From NCBI GenBank assembly GCA_009936675.1, contig JAACDY010000078.1:1-15352 (forward strand): 15,352 nucleotides of DNA, in the 5' to 3' direction. This stretch comes from Bacteroidota bacterium. Its GTDB lineage: Bacteria > Bacteroidota > Bacteroidia > Flavobacteriales > Flavobacteriaceae. Positions 1 to 5,604 of this stretch are shown here, piece by piece. Both the position numbers and the translations under genes were made by a program. The notes beneath the pieces are model-generated. The model saw nothing but the letters and a program-made list of their open reading frames with translations. It ran no database searches and was not told where the DNA came from. How positions within the stretch are numbered: the stretch's first letter is position 1; each line of letters begins with the position of its first letter.

Positions 1-255
1 GGTCAATAGACCCGTTTGTTCTTTTACTTTTTTGAGCCAATCCAAGCCAATGGCCCCAACCCCTTCGAACATACCGGGTCGGGTTCTGGGTTTCCATATT
101 CCTGCCCGATAAACGGTTACATCAGTGTCTTTCAGTTCATGTGCAATTTTCAAAACTTGTTCCTCGGTTTCTGCACTACAGGGACCAGCGATAACCAAAG
201 GATGTTCGAGTCCAAAATCGTGCAACCAACTGCTCATTTCTTTACTATTTTCCAT
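1..255 (-). CDS. DAHP synthase (3-deoxy-7-phosphoheptulonate synthase), 5' part, probably the bifunctional DAHPS/chorismate mutase
   Basis: The first 85 residues are present; the gene runs off the left edge. It starts MENSKEMSSWLHDFGLEH and continues with the diagnostic segment VIAGPCSAET (residues 21-30), then YRAGIWKPRTRPGMFEGVG (49-67). AGPCSAE and KPRT are hallmark active-site motifs of the DAHP synthase/KDO8P synthase fold, which binds phosphoenolpyruvate and erythrose 4-phosphate for the first committed step of aromatic biosynthesis. In Bacteroidota, genes in this operon position usually encode a DAHP synthase fused to a C-terminal chorismate mutase; that half is outside the window, so the fusion is inferred. 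The ATG lies 1 nt after the tyrA stop, so it should be translationally coupled and expressed from the pheA attenuator. Naming (aroA/aroF/aroG) is inconsistent, so no symbol is given. Confidence 0.9.
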   Translation of the reverse strand, partial: MENSKEMSSWLHDFGLEHPLVIAGPCSAETEEQVLKIAHELKDTDVTVYRAGIWKPRTRPGMFEGVGAIGLDWLKKVKEQTGLLT

Positions 256-256
256 T

Positions 257-1123
257 TTACTTATTGTTTTTGGTATTGGTAATGCCCTCTAGAATCTGGC
301 GAATATTGTTGATCTCGAGAATTTGCTCGTGTAATTCGTCAAATCGACTGGCATCCAAAAGTTGGTTAAATTGATTTAAATTGTTGATGTATTGTGATAG
401 TGTTTCACTGATGTTTTCTTTATTCTGTTTGAAAATGGGAACCCACATATAGGGAGAACTTTTTGCCAAACGTACAGTAGAGGAAAACCCACTGCCTGCC
501 ATATCAAAAATAGCGGACTGATCTTTTTCTTTTTCCATTACAGTTTTACCCAACATATAGGAGCTGATGTGGGACAAATGTGATACATAGGTAATGTGTT
601 GGTCGTGTTCTACTGCGTCCATTTCCCTGAGGTTCATCCCCATTTTTTTGAACCAATCTTGAGCCCATTCCAACAGGTCGGGACGGGTTTTTTGGGCCTC
701 ACAAAGGATTTGAATTTTATCTTCAAACAAGTCGGGTAATGCTGCCGCAGGGCCGGAATATTCTGTACCTGCAATGGGGTGGGTGGCCAAAAACTGTCCG
801 CGTTTGGAATGCAAGGCCACTTGCTGACAAATTGCCGCTTTGGTCGATCCAAAATCCATGATCAATGCATTGTCGTTGACTTCGTCCATGAGATCAACCA
901 GTCGTTCCAATGCGATATCTACGGGTATGGAAAGTAAAATAACATCCATTTGCTTGATCATGGCCTCCTCCAATCTGAAATCTATCAGACCCAAGTCCAA
1001 AGACTTTTGCAAATTGGCTTGGCTTCTGTTACTTCCGTAAATTTCTACATCGGGAATGTGTTGACGGGCTGATAGTGCCAACGAACCTCCTATTAATCCA
1101 ACGCCTATTATGCCTATTTTCAT
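257..1123 (-). CDS. tyrA: Prephenate dehydrogenase
   Basis: A 288-residue cytoplasmic enzyme converting prephenate to 4-hydroxyphenylpyruvate with NAD(P), the tyrosine branch from chorismate. An N-terminal Rossmann fold opens with MKIGIIGVGLIGGSLALSAR, holding the dinucleotide loop GVGLIGGS (residues 7-14). DFGSTK (90-95) and HPIAGTEYSGP (115-125) are the conserved TyrA segments around the active site. A helical second domain carries VEHDQHITYVSHLSH (171-185), with the family's His-containing motif. The length fits a monofunctional TyrA without a chorismate mutase or ACT domain, so no feedback-binding domain is visible here. Its ATG shares an ATGA overlap (4 nt) with the stop of the upstream aminotransferase gene. 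The DAHP synthase gene follows after 1 nt. It should be controlled with pheA by the leader attenuator. Confidence 0.93.
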   Translation of the reverse strand: MKIGIIGVGLIGGSLALSARQHIPDVEIYGSNRSQANLQKSLDLGLIDFRLEEAMIKQMDVILLSIPVDIALERLVDLMDEVNDNALIMDFGSTKAAICQQVALHSKRGQFLATHPIAGTEYSGPAAALPDLFEDKIQILCEAQKTRPDLLEWAQDWFKKMGMNLREMDAVEHDQHITYVSHLSHISSYMLGKTVMEKEKDQSAIFDMAGSGFSSTVRLAKSSPYMWVPIFKQNKENISETLSQYINNLNQFNQLLDASRFDELHEQILEINNIRQILEGITNTKNNK

Positions 1124-2268
1124 GCTTTCCTAATTCTTTCTATGGCTTTGCTGATTTGTTCTTCCTCCACGCAAAGGGAGAAGCGGACATATCCTTCACC
1201 TTGGCTGCCAAATATACTACCGGGTGCTATAAAAATGTGGTGATTTTGTAAAATTTCTTCTATGTATTCCACCGAGGATTTGGAGGTTTCTCTCATTTTT
1301 GCCCAGACGAATAATCCACTACTGTGAGGGTCGAAGTCCGTATTGAGAAGGGAGGCCAGTTCAAAAATGAGCTTTCTTCTTTTACGGTAGATATCGTTCA
1401 AGTTTTTGAACCAAGATTCTTGAGCCTGAAGTGCAGCGATGGCTCCTTGCTGAATGCCATAGAACATTCCAGAATCCATGTTGCTCTTTACCTTTAACAC
1501 TGCATTGATGTTTTCTTTATTTCCCAAAACCATGCCCACACGCCAGCCAGCCATGTTGAATGACTTACTCAAAGAGTTCAATTCCATCCCAACCTCCAGA
1601 GCCCCAGGGACAGACATCAAACTTTGAGGTTGATCGGTCAAGACAAAACTGTACGGATTGTCGTTGACCAACAAAATATCTTTTTCTTTTGCCCAAGCAA
1701 TTAATTTTTCAAAAGTATCTTTTTGGACATTGGCACCCGTTGGCATATGGGGATAATTGACCCACATGAGCTTGACATTGGTCAAGTCCATTTGATCCAA
1801 AGCCTCCAGGTCGGGTTGCCATTGATGTTCGGCTTTTAAATCATAAAAAACGGGTTCTGCCTCCACCAGTCGAGTAACGGACTGATAGGTAGGATAGCCA
1901 GGGTTGGGAATCAATGCTTTGTCACCAGGGTTGAGAAAAGCCATAGAGATGTGCATTATCCCCTCCTTTGACCCCATAAGAGGAAGGATTTCACTATTGG
2001 GATCGGCGATGTACTTATAGTGTTTATGATAGAAATCGGCAATGGCTTGGCGCAATTCAGGAAGTCCCTGATAACTTTGGTATTGGTGTACCTTGGGATG
2101 ATCAAAACTATCCTTGAGTGCGGTGACTACCTTTGGGTGGGCGGGAAGATCGGGACTACCAATACCCATATTTATAACAGGCTTTCCCTCTGCAACCATA
2201 GCCGCCACTGCTCTCAATTTTTTGGAGAAGTAGTATTCCTGTACGGTATTTAATCTTCTTGCCTTCAT
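1120..2268 (-). CDS. Class I/II PLP aminotransferase, probably the aromatic transaminase of the Phe/Tyr operon
   Basis: A 382-residue fold-type I PLP enzyme. The Schiff-base lysine is K235 in NSLSKSFNMAGWRVG (231-245), and R243 corresponds to the phosphate-binding arginine. D203 and Y206 in NDNPY are the usual pyridine-ring contacts, and R362 in GYVRFSL is the likely substrate-carboxylate arginine. Between prephenate dehydratase and prephenate dehydrogenase genes, the obvious role is transamination of phenylpyruvate and 4-hydroxyphenylpyruvate to Phe and Tyr. Transamination of prephenate to arogenate, or an aspartate or diaminopimelate substrate, cannot be excluded from sequence. One oddity: the segment that reads NPTG in many relatives reads HMPTG here (174-178), so M175 replaces the Asn that normally contacts PLP O3'. 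Start: the ATG overlaps the pheA stop as TAATG. Confidence 0.85.
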   Translation of the reverse strand: MKARRLNTVQEYYFSKKLRAVAAMVAEGKPVINMGIGSPDLPAHPKVVTALKDSFDHPKVHQYQSYQGLPELRQAIADFYHKHYKYIADPNSEILPLMGSKEGIMHISMAFLNPGDKALIPNPGYPTYQSVTRLVEAEPVFYDLKAEHQWQPDLEALDQMDLTNVKLMWVNYPHMPTGANVQKDTFEKLIAWAKEKDILLVNDNPYSFVLTDQPQSLMSVPGALEVGMELNSLSKSFNMAGWRVGMVLGNKENINAVLKVKSNMDSGMFYGIQQGAIAALQAQESWFKNLNDIYRKRRKLIFELASLLNTDFDPHSSGLFVWAKMRETSKSSVEYIEEILQNHHIFIAPGSIFGSQGEGYVRFSLCVEEEQISKAIERIRKA

Positions 2269-3089
2269 TATTTTCCGGAAGGGTATTCGCCCAACACCTT
2301 AAAGGCGGTGGCCATTATTTCTAAAAGTGACTTGGCTTTAAAATAGTCTTCGGGCTTATCGAAAGTAACATCAACAAAAAAGGCGTATTTACCGGGGGTT
2401 TCGATGACCGGTAGGGATTGTATTTTGGTCAGATTGAGGTTGCAATCGCTTACCACATTCAGAGCAGTGGCCAGACTCCCTCTTTTGTGATCCAATACAA
2501 ATTTCCACGCCGCCTTACTGATGTTATTTGACTTTTTCAGCTTCTCTTTTTGAACAATCACAAAACGAGTCACGTTATTTTTGATGGTTTGAATGGAGGG
2601 ACTTAAAATCTCCAAACCGTATATTTCTGCAGCTGTTTTTCCCGCAATGGCACCACGGGATTTCATCTTATTCTTACTGATTTTGAAAGCTTCCTCTGCG
2701 GTATCATTGCTTTCTACCAGTTTGATGTGGGGATAGGTATGAAAGAATTTTTTACACTGTAATAGTGCCATGGGATGCGAATGAACTTCTTCTATTTCTT
2801 CAATTTTTTGGCCGGGTAGAGTCATCAAATTATGTTCAATACTGAGATAGTGTTCGCCCGAAATGACCAATTCATACTGATCCATCAGTGCATAGTTGGG
2901 TAAAATAGACCCCGCAATAGAATTTTCTATGGCCATCACTCCCTCACCACAAGCTCCTGTGGCCACTGCTTGTGCCAAAGCGTCAAAAGAAAGGCATTCT
3001 AGAAGTTCAGGAGCATTACTGTAGTACTCCTTTACCACTTGGTCGTGGAAAGATCCCTTAATTCCCTGTATGGCTATTTTTTGTATCAT
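2268..3089 (-). CDS. pheA: Prephenate dehydratase, monofunctional with C-terminal ACT domain
   Basis: A 273-residue enzyme that decarboxylates and dehydrates prephenate to phenylpyruvate. The catalytic periplasmic-binding-like domain (about 1-180) begins IAIQGIKGSFHDQ (5-17). It contains the family segment AIENSIAGS (53-61) and the essential Thr-Arg-Phe triad T174-R175-F176 in NNVTRFVIV. A C-terminal ACT domain (about 194-268) starts with GSLATALNVVSD (204-215). Its effector loop reads IQSLP (223-227), where enterobacterial enzymes have ESRP, so the arginine is replaced by leucine and Phe binding may differ. There is no fused chorismate mutase; that activity probably sits on the DAHP synthase at the operon's distal end. 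The ATG lies 5 nt beyond the T-run of the attenuator terminator, so the gene is expressed only when that terminator is bypassed. Confidence 0.93.
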   Translation of the reverse strand: MIQKIAIQGIKGSFHDQVVKEYYSNAPELLECLSFDALAQAVATGACGEGVMAIENSIAGSILPNYALMDQYELVISGEHYLSIEHNLMTLPGQKIEEIEEVHSHPMALLQCKKFFHTYPHIKLVESNDTAEEAFKISKNKMKSRGAIAGKTAAEIYGLEILSPSIQTIKNNVTRFVIVQKEKLKKSNNISKAAWKFVLDHKRGSLATALNVVSDCNLNLTKIQSLPVIETPGKYAFFVDVTFDKPEDYFKAKSLLEIMATAFKVLGEYPSGK

Positions 3090-3094
3090 GGTTC

Positions 3095-3122
3095 AAAAAA
3101 AAAGTCCCGATAAATCAGGACT
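3095..3122 (-). terminator. Attenuator terminator in front of pheA
   Basis: On the minus strand the arm AGTCCTGA (3122-3115), loop TTTA (3114-3111) and arm TCGGGACT (3110-3103) form an 8-bp stem with one G-T pair and no mismatch. It is followed by eight further T (3102-3095). This is a textbook intrinsic terminator. It sits between the operon promoter and the pheA ATG, so it cannot be the end of a transcript from another gene; its job must be conditional termination. Its 5' arm overlaps the 3' arm of an alternative hairpin, described separately. Confidence 0.92.
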
Positions 3123-3199
3123 CTTTGGTTACTATTTTTATAGATTACTACAAAGCCCTTCTGCCTTCTACATAGAAGTAATAAAAGTTATTGTAGTAA
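3115..3199 (-). promoter_or_regulatory. Phe/Tyr attenuator: alternative RNA pairings (1:2, antiterminator 2:3)
   Basis: Segment 1, TTACTACAA (3199-3191), inside codons 6-9 of the leader peptide, is a perfect 9-bp complement of segment 2, TTGTAGTAA (3153-3145), which spans the leader stop codon. Segment 2', GGGCTTTG (3158-3151), can instead pair with segment 3, CAAAG plus TCC (3127-3123 and 3120-3118, with AG bulged). That pairing consumes the 5' arm of the terminator. Inferred model: stalling at Phe/Tyr codons covers segment 1, frees segment 2 and favours the antiterminator. Normal translation to the stop covers segment 2 and lets the terminator form. A further small hairpin (CTTCT/AGAAG, 3178-3165) lies in the coding part. 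The pairings are visible; the switch itself is untested. Confidence 0.8.
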
Positions 3200-3216
3200 A
3201 CAAAATTGTTATTCAT
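3148..3216 (-). CDS. Phe/Tyr leader peptide of the pheA operon attenuator
   Basis: A 22-codon ORF from ATG (3216) to TAG (3148). Residues 1-15 read MNNNFVYYNNFYYFY, followed by Val and a basic tail ending RRAL. It holds three Phe (5, 11, 14) and five Tyr (7, 8, 12, 13, 15), eight aromatics in the first fifteen residues, which is the signature of an amino-acid-sensing leader peptide. It begins shortly after a consensus promoter and its stop codon lies inside an attenuator pairing segment. It is followed 26 nt later by a terminator hairpin and then pheA. Sensing both Phe and Tyr matches the operon downstream, which serves both branches. The peptide itself is expected to have no function after translation. 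No Shine-Dalgarno is visible, as usual in Bacteroidota. Confidence 0.88.
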   Translation of the reverse strand: MNNNFVYYNNFYYFYVEGRRAL

Positions 3217-3232
3217 TTTTCAAATAATGGCA

Positions 3233-3263
3233 CAAATGTATGATAGCTTTTTACAAAAACAAA
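3233..3263 (-). promoter_or_regulatory. Promoter of the pheA attenuator and aromatic operon (Bacteroidota sigma type)
   Basis: On the minus strand, TTTG (3263-3260), a 19-nt spacer, and TACATTTG (3240-3233) match the known Bacteroidota primary-sigma consensus (-33 TTTG/TTG, -7 TAnnTTTG) at every defined base. Transcription should begin around 3226-3229, which leaves only about 10 nt before the leader-peptide ATG at 3216. The start site is an inference from usual spacing. Confidence 0.8.
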
Positions 3264-3320
3264 TCATTTTATAAATTTTTTATAATTTTATATGACCCTA
3301 TAACCAATCTTAGTGTCGAT

Positions 3321-3496
3321 ATGATAACTTCTGCTACCACATACCTCCTAGGTCTTATTTTAATTTTTTATTCTTTTTTTTAATACTTGACATTCCAACA
3401 TCCAACAGAACTTACCTTGTAGCGGGAATACTCCTGTTCTTTGGAGTTATACTCAACCTGATAGGATATCTTACAAAAAATAGCATTAGGAGCTAA
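3321..3496 (+). pseudogene. Small two-helix membrane protein ORF, frame broken in a T8 run
   Basis: From ATG 3321 the frame reads MITSATTYLLGLILIFYSFF and then meets TAA at 3381, immediately after a run of eight T (3374-3381). Adding one T to the run continues the frame through LILDIPTSNR and LVAGILLFFGVILNLIGYL to a TAA at 3494-3496. The product would be 58 residues with two hydrophobic helices (about 7-23 and 33-51), a short polar loop and a basic tail (KNSIRS). Hydrophobic helices in both halves, in frames differing by exactly one base at a homopolymer, are unlikely by chance. No homologue is recognised and no function is proposed. It could be a true pseudogene, a sequencing error at T8, or a gene relying on slippage. 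A weak terminator-like hairpin follows. Confidence 0.5.
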
Positions 3497-3505
3497 AGAG
3501 TATTC

Positions 3506-3525
3506 ATCGTTTAAAATGATTTTTT
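3506..3525 (+). terminator. Weak terminator-like hairpin after the small membrane ORF
   Basis: ATCGT (3506-3510), loop TTAAA and ATGAT (3516-3520) form a 5-bp stem including one G-T pair, directly followed by five more T (3521-3525). It starts 9 nt after the restored stop of the two-helix ORF, which is where a terminator would be expected. The stem is short and AT-rich, so chance is quite possible. Confidence 0.3.
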
Positions 3526-3562
3526 GTTGAGTAAATTAATTACATCCAGAGAGGTAGTCCTC

Positions 3563-3589
3563 TTGAGGTGAAATAATCGCTTAACTTAG
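3563..3589 (+). promoter_or_regulatory. Possible promoter of the Gfo/Idh/MocA gene
   Basis: TTG (3563-3565), 16 nt, then TAACTTAG (3582-3589), which matches TAnnTTTG in all but one base. It lies about 20 nt before the TTG start codon at 3609. The rest of 3497-3608 shows only a 5-bp AGAGG/CCTCT inverted repeat near 3550-3563, and nothing else was recognised there. The assignment is tentative because the spacing is shorter than the usual 19 nt. Confidence 0.35.
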
Positions 3590-3608
3590 TAGATCAAAAA
3601 CTGATACA

Positions 3609-4600
3609 TTGAAAACAAAAAATTCCAATCCTATTCGTTGGGGAATTATAGGTTGTGGCGATGTGACAGAGGTCAAAAGTGGACCGGCTTATCAAAAGAC
3701 GGAGGGTTTTGAATTGAAAGCAGTAATGAGACGTAACATGGAAAAGCTTCAAAACTTCGCTCAAAGGCATGGCGTTGAAAAATACTTCACCGATGCCGAT
3801 GCTTTGATCAATGACAATGAAGTCGATGCTGTTTACATTGCTACCCCACCAGATAGCCATTTGATGTATGCTCTAAAAGTTGCAGAAGCAGGAAAACCTT
3901 GTTGTATTGAAAAACCTTTGGCACCCTCATATGCAGACAGCTATCAGATTAACGAGGCTTTTGCTAAGAAAAATATACCCTTATTTGTAGCCTATTATCG
4001 TCGTTCCCTCCCCCGATTCAAACAGCTAAAGACTGGCTAGTAGAAGATGAGATTGGTGAAGTCAGGCATGTAAGTTGGCATTTAAGTCAGCCTCCAAATT
4101 TAAAGGATTTGTCCTCTAGTCAAAATTGGCGTACTGACCCTCAGGTTGCACCAGGTGGCTACTTCGATGACTTGGCCAGTCACGGTCTTGATTTATTGAT
4201 TTACTTTTTGGGAGAAATTCGAGAGGTAACGGGAATTAGCCTTAATCAACAAGGTTTGTATGACGCCAAAGATGCCGTTTCTGCCTGCTGGTTGCATCAG
4301 GGAGGAGTAACGGGAACTGGGGTTTGGAATTTTGGTATTGAGGCTATGGATCGGGTTGAGATTTTTGGGAATAAGGGCAAAATAATTTTTTCTGTTTTCG
4401 AAGAAAGTCCACTGATATTATGCAATGAAAAAGGAGAACTCGAAATTTCTATAGACCACCCCGGACATGTTCAGCTACCTCATGTTGAAAACATAAAAAA
4501 ACATCTTTTCGAATCTGGCTATGTTCATCCCTCCCTTGGCAAAACCGCTACTCACACCAGTTGGGTAATGGATCAAATTCTGGGTCAAATAAACGGGTAA
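3609..4600 (+). pseudogene. Gfo/Idh/MocA-family NAD(P)-dependent oxidoreductase, frameshifted
   Basis: The first frame (TTG start at 3609) encodes a Rossmann N-terminus with IRWGIIGCGDVTEVKSG (9-25), the dinucleotide glycines G15 and G17, and CCIEKPLAPS (98-107), the family's EKP motif with likely catalytic K102. It stops at 4038-4040. The second frame is open from at least 4022 and continues in register as AKDWLVEDEIGEVRHVSWH, then GGYFDDLASHGLDLL (183-197 in the joined protein) with a conserved His (H192). It ends at 4600. Adding one base near 4025 (CAG-CTA to CAG-GCT) joins them into about 330 residues, the normal family length. The family oxidises sugars, inositols and similar substrates; the substrate here is not recognisable. 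The break is not in a homopolymer, so real decay is as plausible as sequence error. The second half is not an independent gene. Confidence 0.8.
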
Positions 4601-4622
4601 ACAATTCCATTCTTGTTCTTAC

Positions 4623-4652
4623 TTTTCGAAATGCGATTATTAACTAACTTTG
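4623..4652 (+). promoter_or_regulatory. Probable promoter of the gldA-like gene
   Basis: TAACTTTG (4645-4652) is an exact match to the Bacteroidota -7 consensus TAnnTTTG. The -33 region, TTTT at 4623-4626 with an 18-nt spacer, matches only partly. It lies in the 104-nt gap between the oxidoreductase stop and the TTG start at 4705, giving a leader of roughly 45 nt. It suggests the ABC gene has its own transcript. Confidence 0.5.
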
Positions 4653-4704
4653 AGAAGTCAACCTTTCAAGATGACTCACCTATTTAAATTTTAAAACACA
4701 AGCA

Positions 4705-5604
4705 TTGAGCATCAACATCCAAAAATTGTCCAAAAGTTACGGCAAGACCCTTGCTCTAAATAATATTTCACTGACCTTTGATCAAACAGGAGTGGTTGGT
4801 TTGTTGGGTCCCAACGGTGCTGGGAAAACTACCTTGATGAAAATATTGACCGGTTATTTAAATCAATGGGAGGGAAAAGTATCGATTGGTACTATGGATT
4901 TGAGGGAAGAACTAAAAAATATTCAACAAAAAATGGGTTATCTACCAGAGAATAATCCGCTTTACCTTGAGATGTACGTTAAAGAGTATCTGAATTTTGT
5001 AGGGGATTTATATGGATTAAAAAAAGCTCCCGTTGAAGAAGTTATCTCAAAAACTGGACTTCAAGAACACAGCCTAAAAAAGATCGAAACTCTTTCCAAA
5101 GGCTACAAACAAAGAGTAGGATTGGCGGCAACTCTGCTTCATAATCCCCAATACTTGATCTTGGATGAGCCAACCACAGGATTGGACCCCAATCAAGTGG
5201 TTGAAATCAGAAAACTGATCCAAACTTTAGGAAAAGAAAAATTGGTTTTTTTATCGACCCATATACTTCAAGAAGTAGAAGCCATGTGCGACCAGGTGGT
5301 CATACTCAATTATGGTAGTGTAGTTTTGAATCAAACGCTTAAGGCATTAAAAACCGACGATCTTCAAGTAGTTGCGGTAAGTTTTGATTATCGAGTAGAA
5401 AATGTGGCACTCCAAAAAATTCCTCATGTCAAATCAGTGGTGAATACCTTTGATTTTGAATATGAGTTGACTTTTGAAACGCAAGAGGATATGCGGCCAG
5501 CAGTATTTGACTTTGCCCACGACAATGGTCTTAAGATTCTCAATCTGCAAGAAAAAAATGAAGGCTTGGAAAAGCGATTCAATGAGCTTACAAAAGGAGA
5601 CTAA
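4705..5604 (+). CDS. gldA: ABC transporter ATP-binding protein, GldA-like (gliding motility)
   Basis: A 299-residue ATPase of the ABC-2 exporter type. Walker A is GPNGAGKTT (35-43), the signature LSKGYKQRV (130-138), Walker B LILDEP (151-156), the D-loop GLD (159-161) and the switch His H186 in LSTHILQEVEA. MGYLPENNPLYLEMYVKEYL (77-96) and the overall length resemble GldA, which in gliding Bacteroidota partners with GldF and GldG; neither gene is in this window. A generic ABC-2 ATPase is the alternative. The start is TTG: MSINIQKLSK aligns with the usual N-terminus of the family and no better start lies nearby. The gene converges on metF, and the two stop codons overlap. The C-terminal 90 residues after the ATPase core are less conserved, as usual for this family. 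Confidence 0.75.
   Translation: MSINIQKLSKSYGKTLALNNISLTFDQTGVVGLLGPNGAGKTTLMKILTGYLNQWEGKVSIGTMDLREELKNIQQKMGYLPENNPLYLEMYVKEYLNFVGDLYGLKKAPVEEVISKTGLQEHSLKKIETLSKGYKQRVGLAATLLHNPQYLILDEPTTGLDPNQVVEIRKLIQTLGKEKLVFLSTHILQEVEAMCDQVVILNYGSVVLNQTLKALKTDDLQVVAVSFDYRVENVALQKIPHVKSVVNTFDFEYELTFETQEDMRPAVFDFAHDNGLKILNLQEKNEGLEKRFNELTKGD

Noticed and set aside
3272..3290. A -7-like element (TAAATTTT or TAATTTTA) for the small membrane ORF
   Set aside because: The region is so AT-rich that near matches are expected, and no TTTG is found at the right distance upstream.
3550..3563. Inverted repeat AGAGG-TAGT-CCTCT as a terminator
   Set aside because: The stem is only 5 bp and no T-run follows it on either strand. 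An operator function would be speculation.
4109..4600. A separate gene starting at TTG 4109
   Set aside because: Its frame is open and conserved upstream to about 4022 and continues the oxidoreductase domain, so it is the second half of the frameshifted gene.
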